From Paraplanobispora siamensis (lineage in GTDB: Bacteria > Actinomycetota > Actinomycetes > Streptosporangiales > Streptosporangiaceae): 64,000 nucleotides of DNA. Positions 19,112 through 28,753 of the stretch are shown here, in pieces (positions within the stretch are counted from its first letter, which is position 1; each line of letters opens with the position of its first letter). The notes beneath the pieces were generated by a model. It had not been told where the DNA came from. It saw only the letters and a list, made by a program, of their open reading frames with translations, and ran no database searches. Location: assembly GCF_016863175.1 (NCBI RefSeq), contig NZ_BOOJ01000027.1:274888-338887 (forward strand). Direction: 5' to 3'. The position numbers were made by a program, and so were the translations under genes.

Positions 19112-20422
19112 ATGCTGACGGAGCTCCTTACCGGCTGGATAGCACATCAGCGGTGGTTCGCCGGTAAGGGGCGACCGGTCGACAAGCTCGACATCGACTC
19201 CGACATCGGACTGTCCCCGGGCCTTCGCCACCTCATCGTCTCGGTCCACCAGGCCGGCACGCACGACCGCTACCAGATCCTGCTGGGCTGCTGCGCCGAC
19301 GACGTGCCCGACAGGTTCCGGCACGCGCTGATCGGCGAGGGCTTCTACGACGCGGCCCACGACGCCGACCTGACCAAGACCCTGCTGGAGGCGATGGCCG
19401 AGGGCCGCGACATCGGCCCGCTCCGCTTCCGCCACCTGGACGACGTGCACATCGACACCTCGCTGCGCAGCCTCGTCCTGGGCGCCGAGCAGTCCAACAC
19501 CTCCCTGGTGTACGGCGACGCCTACATCTGCAAGCTGTTCCGCCGCCTGATCCCGGGCGTCAACCCGGAGCTGGAGATCGTCAACGCGCTGGCCGCCCGC
19601 AAGGCCGCGCACATCGCGCAGCCGTACGGCTGGATCGAGGCCGACCTCGACGGCGAGCCCACCACTCTGGCGATGACGCAGGAGTTCCTGGCCAACTCCA
19701 ACGACGGCTGGGCCCTGGCCCTGGCGAGCGTGCGCGACCTGTACGCCTGGCCCCAGGGCTCGGCCGCCGACGCGGGCGGCGACTTCAGCTCCGAGTCCTT
19801 CCGGCTCGGCACCGCCACCGCCGAGGTGCACCACGAACTGGCCGACGCCTTCCCCACCGGCGTGATGGATCCGCCGGAGGTCAGGCACCTGATGGAGGAG
19901 TACCTCCGCCGCCTGGAGCAGACCGTCGCCGAGGTCCCGCAGCTGGCCGAGCACGCCCACGTGGCAGAGGAGGCCTACCGGCGGGTCTGCGAGGTGGCCC
20001 ACGAGGTCCCCGTCCAGCGCGTCCACGGCGACTACCACCTCGGGCAGGTCATGCGCACCCCAACGGACTGGGTCATCCTCGACTTCGAGGGGGAGCCGGG
20101 CCAGCCCCTGGCCGAGCGCCGGGCGCTGAGCTCCCCGCTGCGCGACGTGGCCGGGATGCTCCGCTCCTTCGACTACGCCGCCCGCCACCTGCTGGCCGAC
20201 CATCCCGAAGCGCAGAACCTGCTGCCGCAGGCCGCCGAGTGGGCCGAGCTGAACCGCTCGTCGTTCCTGGCCGGCTACTCGGCCGGCGGCGGGCGCCTGC
20301 GCGGCGAGGACGCCGTCCTGCTGCGCGCCCTGGAGCTGGCCAAGGCCGTCTACGAGGTGGGCTACGAGGCGCGCAACCGCCCGTCCTGGCTGCCCATCCC
20401 GCTGGCCGCCTTCCAGCACTGA
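19112..20422 (+). CDS. mak: Maltokinase
   Basis: 436-residue kinase that phosphorylates maltose at O1 to give maltose 1-phosphate for GlgE. It belongs to the aminoglycoside-phosphotransferase-like fold: RWFAGKGRPV near the N-terminus is typical of Mak/Pep2, HGDYHLGQ (about 304) holds the catalytic Asp, and ILDFEGEP the metal-binding Asp. AGGAGG precedes ATG 19112 by 7 nt, and only 2 bp separate it from the treS stop, so the two are co-translated. It forms the middle step of the TreS-Mak-GlgE route; GlgB, two genes further on, adds branches. Confidence 0.94.
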   Translation: MLTELLTGWIAHQRWFAGKGRPVDKLDIDSDIGLSPGLRHLIVSVHQAGTHDRYQILLGCCADDVPDRFRHALIGEGFYDAAHDADLTKTLLEAMAEGRDIGPLRFRHLDDVHIDTSLRSLVLGAEQSNTSLVYGDAYICKLFRRLIPGVNPELEIVNALAARKAAHIAQPYGWIEADLDGEPTTLAMTQEFLANSNDGWALALASVRDLYAWPQGSAADAGGDFSSESFRLGTATAEVHHELADAFPTGVMDPPEVRHLMEEYLRRLEQTVAEVPQLAEHAHVAEEAYRRVCEVAHEVPVQRVHGDYHLGQVMRTPTDWVILDFEGEPGQPLAERRALSSPLRDVAGMLRSFDYAARHLLADHPEAQNLLPQAAEWAELNRSSFLAGYSAGGGRLRGEDAVLLRALELAKAVYEVGYEARNRPSWLPIPLAAFQH

Positions 20423-20505
20423 CGCCGCACCGGGCGCCTCGGGCACCGACATCCCGCCGACATCCTGAGAACACCGGCGTTCTCCCCTCCTATGGGCCCG
20501 AAAGG

Positions 20506-20543
20506 CTTTACTCTTCGCATACAAACGAAAGCGAAGAGTAAGG
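20506..20543 (+). promoter_or_regulatory. Stem-loop reaching the ribosome site of the split amine-oxidase operon
   Basis: TTACTCTTCGC (20508-20518) pairs perfectly with GCGAAGAGTAA (20531-20541), and two further pairs (one wobble) extend the stem. The 3' arm runs into the AAGGAG ribosome site of the gene at 20551. It could hide the site in the mRNA or, as DNA, be a repressor operator. Confidence 0.5.
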
Positions 20544-20550
20544 AGCGCCC

Positions 20551-21216
20551 ATGGGGCGAGGGCGGACGGCGGCGATCGCGGGGGCCGCTGCCCTGGCGGG
20601 ATCGTTGTTCCTGCTGGGCGGAGGAGAGAGCCCGCAGGCCGCGGGCGCACCGGCGCGGTCCCCGCTGCCGGGCGACCCGCTGACCGGCGAGGAGATCACC
20701 CGGGCGGAGCAGATCGCCTCGGCCACGCTGCGGGCGCACATGACGAGCGGGCGGGTGGAGTTCCTCTACGTCGAACGCGACGACGACAAGGCCGCCGCCG
20801 ACCGGCGGCGGGCCGACGCCTACATCTACGACTACGGCGCCAACCGCCTCATCGTGCGCACCGTCGACCTCGGCTCGGGCCGGGTCGTGGCCGAAAGAGC
20901 CGGCAAGGGCGTGCAGGCGCCGCCCTCCAGGGGCGAGGAGGCCAGGGCCGCCGAGCTCCTGCTGGCCGACCGGCGGCACGGCCGGGCGGTCCGCGCGGCC
21001 TACGCCGGGGCGGCGGGCAGGGCGCTGCGCTCCCCCGCCGAGCTGGGCCTGCGGGCGCTGATCTTCAGCCCGCGCCCCAAGGACCGCACCGCCCGGGAGT
21101 GCGCGTCCCACCGGTGCGTCCGGCTGCTCGTCCGGCTCCCGGACGGCACGTGGCTGAACACCACCCGGACCGTCGTCGACCTGTCGGCCAAGAAGATCCT
21201 GACCCTGGAATGGTGA
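20551..21216 (+). CDS. Secreted protein resembling the N2/N3 domains of copper amine oxidase
   Basis: 221 residues with an N-terminal signal or anchor (GAAALAGSLFLLGG). The body reads like two copper-amine-oxidase N-domains: RVEFLYVERDDDK followed by ADAYIYDYGANRLIVRTVDL has the pattern 'R-A-x-x-x-x-Y-D-x-x-x-N-x-x-x-x-x-x-V-D-L', and the C-terminal RCVRLLVRLPDGTWLNTTRT with VVDLSAKKILTLEW repeats it. The next gene starts inside this one (7-bp overlap) and encodes the catalytic-domain part, so the pair looks like one amine oxidase split into two chains. AAGGAG lies 5 nt upstream. Assignment rests on pattern memory, not on an alignment. Confidence 0.6.
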   Translation: MGRGRTAAIAGAAALAGSLFLLGGGESPQAAGAPARSPLPGDPLTGEEITRAEQIASATLRAHMTSGRVEFLYVERDDDKAAADRRRADAYIYDYGANRLIVRTVDLGSGRVVAERAGKGVQAPPSRGEEARAAELLLADRRHGRAVRAAYAGAAGRALRSPAELGLRALIFSPRPKDRTARECASHRCVRLLVRLPDGTWLNTTRTVVDLSAKKILTLEW

Positions 21217-22382
21217 CCGTGAGGCTCCCGCTGCTGATCCTCTCCTGCGCCGCGCTCGTCGCCGGCCTCACCGGGGCGGCGCACGTCCCTCCGGCCGCGC
21301 GCGCCTCCGCGGCTCAGGCCCCCTCGTGCGGCGCGCCGTACCGGATCGAGCGGACCCTGCCCGGCGGGGCCGCCTGGCGGCTGTGCTGGGAGATGCGCAC
21401 CATCGAGGGGCTGACCCTGGCCGACGTCGTCTACACCCCGGTGGGCGGCGCCCCGATCAGCGTGCTGCGCAGCACCGCGCTGGCCCAGATCCACGTGCCC
21501 TACGACAGCGGCGAGCCCCGCTTCCACGACATCGGCACCCTCGGCGAGAACGCCGTCGTGCTGCAGGAGGCCGACTGCCCGGGTGGCGAGCGCCGCGAGC
21601 GGTTCGTCTGCGTGACCGTACGGCCGCGCGGCCACGCCTACCTGAAACCGCGCCCCGGCGAGCCGAACCTGTCGGCGCAGGGCAGCGAGCTCGTGGTGTA
21701 CGCCGCCTTCGAGATCGGCTGGTACACCTACCTGGTCGAGTGGGCCTTCTCCGACGACGGCGCGATCACCCCGCGCGTGGGCGCGACGGGCTCGCTGTCC
21801 GGCTTCACCGCCGCGCCCGAGTACGGCTGGCCGACCAAGCGGGGCAGCACGCACGTCGAGCAGAGCCACAGCCACAACGTCTTCTGGCGGCTCGACTTCG
21901 ACGTCGCCGGCCGGGGCGGCGACATCGTGGAGCAGTACGACTTCACCGGCTCCGGGACGGCCAGGCGCGCGCTCGGCCGCAAGGTGCTCGACAAGGAGAC
22001 CGCGGCCGTCAACCGGCGGACGCGGTGGTGGCGGGTGGCCGACTCCGAGACCCGCAACGCCGACGGGCACCGCGTCTCCTGGGAGATCGGCAACTCCGAC
22101 AGCGCCGAGTACCGTGGCCCCGACGACGAGGCCTTCACCCGCGCCGACCTCTACGTCAGCCAGTACCGCGACTGCGAGCGCCTGGCCACGGTCAACCCCG
22201 CCCCCGACTGCGCGCAGAGCGTCGACCGCTACGTCAACGACGAGCGGCTCACCGACCCGGTCGTCTGGGTGGGCGTCAGCTACCACCACGTCGCCCGTGA
22301 CGAGGACGCCGACCCCATGCCCACCCACTGGCAGGGCTTCCGCATCACCCCGCGTGACGTGACGGCGGAGAACCCGCGCTGA
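21210..22382 (+). CDS. Copper-amine-oxidase catalytic-domain protein with non-canonical cofactor motif
   Basis: 390-residue exported protein (signal peptide about 1-35). Elements of the copper amine oxidase beta-sandwich appear in order: VPYDSGEPRFHDIG with Asp107 where the catalytic base sits, GENAVVLQEADC, then VVYAAFEIGWYTYLVEW, which aligns with the cofactor strand but reads WYTY instead of NYDY (Tyr172 in the topaquinone position). HSHNVFWRLDFDV gives copper ligands His220/His222, and YHHVARDEDADPMP the third (His359/360). The enzyme would oxidise primary amines if the cofactor can form. ATG 21210 overlaps the upstream gene; GTG 21213 or 21219 are alternatives. Confidence 0.7.
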   Translation: MVTVRLPLLILSCAALVAGLTGAAHVPPAARASAAQAPSCGAPYRIERTLPGGAAWRLCWEMRTIEGLTLADVVYTPVGGAPISVLRSTALAQIHVPYDSGEPRFHDIGTLGENAVVLQEADCPGGERRERFVCVTVRPRGHAYLKPRPGEPNLSAQGSELVVYAAFEIGWYTYLVEWAFSDDGAITPRVGATGSLSGFTAAPEYGWPTKRGSTHVEQSHSHNVFWRLDFDVAGRGGDIVEQYDFTGSGTARRALGRKVLDKETAAVNRRTRWWRVADSETRNADGHRVSWEIGNSDSAEYRGPDDEAFTRADLYVSQYRDCERLATVNPAPDCAQSVDRYVNDERLTDPVVWVGVSYHHVARDEDADPMPTHWQGFRITPRDVTAENPR

Positions 22383-22548
22383 GCGGAGGAATCTCACTTG
22401 GGACTCCGAGCCGGGGTGATCTTCTCGTTTCCGCGAGAACAGCGTAAGACGATGGGAACATCTTTCCCACCAGGCCACGGATGGGGTGGGTTGAACGCCG
22501 TCGAGCGGGCAGGGTTAGGGGATATCGTCCATCTATCGGGAGTGATCC

Positions 22549-24780
22549 ATGAACGTGCACCTGGACCTGGACCTGAACCGGTTGGCGGGCGGGGCGCACC
22601 ACGATCCGCATTCGATCCTCGGCGCCCATCCCGGACCCGGTGGGGTGACCGTCCGGGCACTGCGGCCGATGGCGGAGAAGGTCCAGGCGGTCGTGGACGG
22701 CCAGGCCCACGACATGGAGCACATGGCCTACGGCGTGTTCGCGGTGACGATCCCCGGGCTGGACAAGATCCCCGACTACCGGATCCGCGCCTTCTACGGC
22801 GACGGCGAGCCGCACGAGACCGCCGACCCCTATCGTTACTGGCCCACGCTGGGCGAGGTGGACCTCCATCTGATCGGTGAGGGGCGCCACGAGCGGCTCT
22901 GGGAGGCGCTCGGCGCCCGGATCATGCGGCACGAGGACACCGAGGGCGTCGCCTTCTCCGTCTGGGCGCCGAACGCGCGCGGGGTGCGGGTGATCGGCGA
23001 CTTCAACCACTGGAACGGGTCCGGTCACCCCATGCGCTCGCTGGGCCGCTCGGGGGTCTGGGAACTGTTCATCCCCGGCCTGGCGGAGGGCGAGCGCTAC
23101 AAGTTCGCCATTCTGGGCGCGGACGGGATCTGGCGGGACAAGGCCGACCCGATGGCCCGCCGTACCGAGCTGCCGCCCGCGACCGCCTCGGTGGTCGAGC
23201 GGTCCGACTACACCTGGAACGACGACGCCTGGATGCTCGATCGCCCCTCGCGCAAGGCCCTGGAAGGGCCGATGAGCATCTACGAGGTGCACCTGGGCTC
23301 CTGGCGGCCCGGCCTGTCCTACCGGGAGCTGGCCACCGAGCTGGTCGACTACGTCAAGGAGATGGGCTTCACGCACGTGGAGCTGCTGCCCGTGGCCGAG
23401 CACCCGTTCGGCGGCTCCTGGGGATACCAGGTGACCTCCTACTACGCCCCGACGTCCCGCTTCGGCTCGCCGGACGATTTCCGCCACCTGGTGGACAAGC
23501 TGCACGAGGCGGGGATCGGGGTGCTGCTCGACTGGGTGCCCGCGCACTTCCCGATGGACGCCTGGGCGCTGGCCCGCTTCGACGGCACCCCGCTGTACGA
23601 GCACGCCGACCCGGCCAGGGGCGAGCACCCCGAGTGGGGCACCTACATCTTCGACTTCGGCCGCCGGGAGGTGCGCAACTTCCTGGTCGCCAACGCGACC
23701 TACTGGCTGCGCGAGTTCCACATCGACGGCCTGCGGGTGGACGCGGTCGCCTCGATGCTCTACCTCGACTACTCGCGGCGCGAGGGCGAGTGGACGCCCA
23801 ACCAGTACGGCGGGCGGGAGAACCTGGACGCGGTGGACTTCCTCAAGGAGATGAACTCCGTCTCCTACCGCGAGGCCCCCGGGATCGTCACGGTCGCCGA
23901 GGAGTCGACGGCCTGGCCGGGCGTCTCCCGGCCCGCCTACCTCGGCGGTCTCGGCTTCGGCTTCAAGTGGAACATGGGCTGGATGCACGACACCCTGGCC
24001 TATCTCCGGCACGAGCCGGTCTTCCGGCAGTACCACCACCACCAGATGACGTTCTCCCTGATGTACGCCTACTCGGAGAACTTCGTGCTGCCCCTCTCGC
24101 ATGACGAGGTCGTGCACGGCAAGGGCTCGCTGCTGGGCAAGATGCCCGGCGACGAGTGGCAGCGCTTCGCCAACCTGCGCGCGCTGTTCGCGTTCATGTG
24201 GGCCCACCCCGGCAAGCAGCTGCTGTTCATGGGAGGGGAGTTCGGCCAGGGCTCGGAGTGGTCGGAGGAGCGCGGGCTCGACTGGTGGGTGCTCGAGTTC
24301 GACGGGCACAAGGGCACGCAGCGGCTGGTGCGCGACCTCAACCGGATCTACCGGGAGACCCCCGCCCTGTGGCGGCTGGACCACTCCCCCGAGGGCTTCC
24401 GCTGGATCGACGCCGACGACGCCTCCGGCAACGTCTTCTCCTTCCTGCGCTACGACGCCGACGGCTCCGCCGTGGCCTGCGTGGCCAACTTCTCCGGCGG
24501 CCCGCACGAGGACTACCACCTCGGCCTGCCGTACGGCGGGGAGTGGGAGGAGGTCGTCAACACCGACGCCTACGACTACGCAGGCAGCGGCGTGGGCAAC
24601 ATGGGCACCGTCGAGGCCGTCGAGGAGCCCCACCACGGCCTGCCCTACTCCGCCCACCTGCGCATCCCGCCCCTGGGCACCCTCTGGCTGCGCCACACCC
24701 CGCCCGCCGTCCCGGCCGTCCCGGAGACCGCTCCGGAGGCCGCCCCTGAGCCCCTGCTGACCGAGGACGAGGTGGAGTGA
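22549..24780 (+). CDS. glgB: 1,4-alpha-glucan branching enzyme
   Basis: GH13_9 branching enzyme of 743 residues that makes alpha-1,6 branches in glycogen-like glucan. Two N-terminal carbohydrate-binding (N1/CBM48) modules: [15 protein letters not shown] and [20 protein letters not shown]. The catalytic barrel has [17 protein letters not shown], nucleophile Asp398 in [15 protein letters not shown], acid/base Glu451 in VTVAEEST and [19 protein letters not shown] precedes ATG 22549. It works downstream of GlgE and may be transcribed from its own promoter in the 166-bp gap. The stop abuts the end of the converging pseudogene. Confidence 0.95.
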   Translation: MNVHLDLDLNRLAGGAHHDPHSILGAHPGPGGVTVRALRPMAEKVQAVVDGQAHDMEHMAYGVFAVTIPGLDKIPDYRIRAFYGDGEPHETADPYRYWPTLGEVDLHLIGEGRHERLWEALGARIMRHEDTEGVAFSVWAPNARGVRVIGDFNHWNGSGHPMRSLGRSGVWELFIPGLAEGERYKFAILGADGIWRDKADPMARRTELPPATASVVERSDYTWNDDAWMLDRPSRKALEGPMSIYEVHLGSWRPGLSYRELATELVDYVKEMGFTHVELLPVAEHPFGGSWGYQVTSYYAPTSRFGSPDDFRHLVDKLHEAGIGVLLDWVPAHFPMDAWALARFDGTPLYEHADPARGEHPEWGTYIFDFGRREVRNFLVANATYWLREFHIDGLRVDAVASMLYLDYSRREGEWTPNQYGGRENLDAVDFLKEMNSVSYREAPGIVTVAEESTAWPGVSRPAYLGGLGFGFKWNMGWMHDTLAYLRHEPVFRQYHHHQMTFSLMYAYSENFVLPLSHDEVVHGKGSLLGKMPGDEWQRFANLRALFAFMWAHPGKQLLFMGGEFGQGSEWSEERGLDWWVLEFDGHKGTQRLVRDLNRIYRETPALWRLDHSPEGFRWIDADDASGNVFSFLRYDADGSAVACVANFSGGPHEDYHLGLPYGGEWEEVVNTDAYDYAGSGVGNMGTVEAVEEPHHGLPYSAHLRIPPLGTLWLRHTPPAVPAVPETAPEAAPEPLLTEDEVE

Positions 24781-25181
24781 TCACCCCGTCCCGTAGAGGG
24801 CGTCCAGGCCGATCAGGCGGAGACCGCCGTTCCCGGCGGCCTCCGCCCGCAGGTCCTCGGTGAAGCCCGCGCCGCCGTAGCAGGCCAGGACCGTGTCCCG
24901 GGTGTCGTAGCCCTTGCCGGCGAGGAGGTCACGGGCCCTTGCCGGGCGTTCGACGTGATGGCCGTTCACGGTCTCGCCCCACTTGGCCCCGCCCAGCGAC
25001 AGGAAGCCGGGCGGGACGAGCCCCGGACGCTCTCCGCCCGGTAGACCTCCAGCTCGGACCAGCGGCGCCGCATGATCGCCTCATAGAACGTGATCAACGG
25101 CTCGGTGATGCGGTACTGCGCGCGCCCCTGCCACTCCCGTACCCGGCCGAAGATCCGTTCCGGCTTGACCAGCATGGACAC
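24781..25181 (-). pseudogene. Remnant of DUF234-type AAA ATPase
   Basis: Two fragments in different frames make sense only as pieces of one C-terminal DUF234 region. The upstream piece has YRITEPLITFYEAIM and RRRWSELE; the downstream piece has LGGAKWGETV, RARDLLAGKGYDTRDTVLAC and YGGAGFTEDLRAEA, ending IGLDALYG. The ATPase half is missing, and roughly 80 residues between the pieces have been lost with a frame change. It converges on glgB with no gap. Probably a dying accessory gene; the remainder up to 25258 contains no gene. Confidence 0.65.
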
Positions 25182-25211
25182 TACCGGGATGAGATACAGG
25201 ACTACGCGTCC

Positions 25212-25227
25212 CAGAACTATGGTTCTG
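25212..25227. promoter_or_regulatory. Inverted repeat CAGAAC-N4-GTTCTG
   Basis: Perfect 6-bp arms around TATG in the gap between the pseudogene and the imine-reductase stop. It resembles a dimeric repressor site, but no intact gene starts next to it; it may be left over from the lost gene. Confidence 0.3.
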
Positions 25228-25258
25228 TACCTTTTTCCGTGCTGCGGGTTCGCGGATG

Positions 25259-26146
25259 TCAGCGGGGATTGAGGAGTTCGGTGACCCGCACGAAACCGTC
25301 GGCGCCGTGGCCTCGGCCGATGGCGCGGCGGGTCAGGCCCTCGACTGCGCGCATCACGTTCGCTTCGATGCCGTGGGACTCCGAGACCTCGACGATGTGG
25401 GCCATGGACGACGCCGCCGAGGTGAGAGGGTTGTCCTCGCCGGAGAAGGTGCCGGCGTCGACCTCCTCCGCCTCCTGTTCGAAGATCGGCGGGAGGATCG
25501 CCCCGATGCCCTTGGCGAACGGCGCCAGTTCCCGCGCGGTGATGCCCTCCGCCCTGGCCACGGCCAGAGCGTGCGCGTAGCCGGCCATCGCGGTCCAGAA
25601 GATGTCGAGCAACGCGATGTCGTAGGCGGCCGCCCGGCCGATCTCCGGGCCGAGGTGGGTGTGGGTGCCGCCCAGGACGTCCAGCACCGCCCGGTGCCTG
25701 TGATAGAGCTCCTCGGGGCCGCTGTGCAGGAAGACCGCCTCCGGCGTCCCGATGGTCACGGTCGGGGTCATGATCGCGCCGTCCAGGTACCCGATGCCGT
25801 GCTCGGCCGCCCAGTCCGCGGCCTCCCGGGCCCGCGCGGGGGCGTCGGCGCTCAGGTTCACCACCGTGCGCCCCTTGAGTGCGGCGGTGACCGCGTCACG
25901 CCGCACGATGGCGTCCACCGCGTCGTAGTTCACCACGCAGACCACGGTCAGTTCGCTCGCGGCGACCGCCTCCTCCGGCGACGCGGCGCCGATCGCGCCC
26001 CGCGCGATCAGGTCCCGGCCCCTGCCCGGGGTCCGGTTCCAGACCGTGGTCGGCAGCCCGGCGTCCACGAAGGCGCCGGCCAGCTCCCGGCCCATCGGCC
26101 CCAGGCCGAGCACGGTGACGGCAGACTGTTCGATAGTCGAGGACAT
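25259..26146 (-). CDS. NADP-dependent imine-reductase-like oxidoreductase
   Basis: 295-residue beta-hydroxyacid-dehydrogenase/6-phosphogluconate-dehydrogenase fold. VTVLGLGPMGRELAGAF is the Rossmann glycine motif and TVWNRTPGRGRDL places Arg/Thr/Lys-type residues for NADPH, as in bacterial imine reductases; the helical C-terminal dimer domain starts at AAYDIALLDIFWTAMAGYAHA. GHGADGFVRV is near the end. A CAAGGAGCTGAGGC ribosome site precedes ATG 26146. Divergent from an HxlR regulator 57 bp away, which probably controls it. The physiological substrate (cyclic imine, ketoacid or semialdehyde) cannot be told. Confidence 0.8.
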   Translation of the reverse strand: MSSTIEQSAVTVLGLGPMGRELAGAFVDAGLPTTVWNRTPGRGRDLIARGAIGAASPEEAVAASELTVVCVVNYDAVDAIVRRDAVTAALKGRTVVNLSADAPARAREAADWAAEHGIGYLDGAIMTPTVTIGTPEAVFLHSGPEELYHRHRAVLDVLGGTHTHLGPEIGRAAAYDIALLDIFWTAMAGYAHALAVARAEGITARELAPFAKGIGAILPPIFEQEAEEVDAGTFSGEDNPLTSAASSMAHIVEVSESHGIEANVMRAVEGLTRRAIGRGHGADGFVRVTELLNPR

Positions 26147-26203
26147 GCCTCAGCTCCTTGGAAGTCCTTGAAGAACGAGTGATCGCTGATTGGGGAGATG
26201 ACG

Positions 26204-26554
26204 ATGACGCGCAGCCGTTCCCAGGACCCGAACGTCTGCGGGGTGACCGCCGCGATCGCCGTGATCGACGGCAAGTGGAAGACGATCCTGCTGTGGCTGC
26301 TGGAATCCGGCCCGCACCGTCCCAGCGAGCTGCTCCGGCAACTGCCGGGGCTCACCGAGAAGGTGCTGACTCAGACACTGCGGGTGATGGAGGCCGACGG
26401 TCTGGTCCACCGGGAGGCGCACGACTCGTGGCCGCTGAGGACGGAGTACTCCCTGACCCCGTTCGGCCGTGACCTCTCGCAGGCCCTGGAGCCCCTCTCC
26501 GACTGGGGCCACCGCCGCCTGGAGAAGCTGGCCGCCTCCCAACCGGCTTCCTGA
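26204..26554 (+). CDS. HxlR-family transcriptional regulator
   Basis: 116-residue winged-helix protein: CGVTAAIAVIDGKWKTILLW is the HxlR signature start with a Cys in the usual place, followed by HRPSELLRQLPGLTEKVLTQ and RVMEADGLVHRE, then YSLTPFGRDL. ATG 26204 is preferred to ATG 26198 because GGGGAG would touch the latter. A direct repeat TCCTTG with 10-bp spacing (26155 and 26165) lies in the short divergent gap and may be part of its operator. Such regulators often sense redox or aldehyde stress and control the neighbouring reductase. Confidence 0.85.
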   Translation: MTRSRSQDPNVCGVTAAIAVIDGKWKTILLWLLESGPHRPSELLRQLPGLTEKVLTQTLRVMEADGLVHREAHDSWPLRTEYSLTPFGRDLSQALEPLSDWGHRRLEKLAASQPAS

Positions 26555-26707
26555 GCCTCCTCGCGCCGGGACACGACCCACCTCCCCGTTTCCCCGGTCC
26601 CGCCGGCCGTCCGGCCGCCCACGACCAAGCTTCGGCCCGCCGTACCCGCCCGACAAGTACCCACAAAAAGGTGGCCATGCCCGGGGCCGGAATGGTCGCC
26701 TTCCCGT

Positions 26708-26742
26708 GAAGGGCCGATCACCCTACGTATGATCGGCCCTTC
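26708..26742. terminator. Perfect 13-bp stem-loop terminator
   Basis: GAAGGGCCGATCA and its exact complement flank a 9-nt loop, 150 bp after the HxlR gene and before the chitinase promoter. The rest of the 338-bp gap (26555-26892) holds the chitinase promoter and no gene. Confidence 0.75.
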
Positions 26743-26797
26743 GTCCGTCCGTGGATTAGCCGGACCTTAAATCCGCCTTATGCCGCCTCCAAGGGCA

Positions 26798-26853
26798 TTG
26801 ACCGCTGTGCGAACGGCGTCTTACTCTCCATTACTAATAGGAAACTTTCCTAT
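26798..26853 (+). promoter_or_regulatory. Chitinase promoter and palindromic operator
   Basis: TTGACC (26798-26803), an 18-nt spacer and TACTCT (26822-26827) form a plausible vegetative promoter. Ten bases further on is ATAGGAAACTTTCCTAT (26837-26853), a perfect 8-bp-arm palindrome placed to cover the transcription start. A repressor responding to sugar availability is likely; I do not see the DasR-type ACTGGTCTAGACCA element. Confidence 0.6.
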
Positions 26854-26892
26854 GAGTACGGGGGCCAAGTACTCTTTGACCTGGAGCGACCC

Positions 26893-28527
<1,635 letters not shown>

Positions 28528-28692
28528 TATTTCCGGCACTCGGCCCTCCGTGCGCGTCACGCCGCGGGGGGTCGAGCCGTTTCCGCGGGCCGTACGGCTC
28601 CCGCCCCTCCTCTGAGCCCCCGGCTCCGCCCGCGTCCCGGACCGCGAATCTGAACATCTCCTGAGAAGATCCGCCGAACGGGGATGGAGGTA

Positions 28693-28721
28693 TTCACCAA
28701 GCGGGATCGTCTGCCTAGACT
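28693..28721 (+). promoter_or_regulatory. Promoter of the subtilase gene
   Basis: TTCACC (28693-28698), exactly 17 nt, then TAGACT (28716-28721) fits a housekeeping promoter 33 bp before the GTG start. Confidence 0.55.
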
Positions 28722-28753
28722 CCGAATCGCCCGTTTCATCCCCCGGAGGACGC

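Noticed and set aside
26743..26892. DasR-type chitinase operator
   Set aside because: No sequence close to ACTGGTCTAGACCA is present; the palindrome found has a different core.
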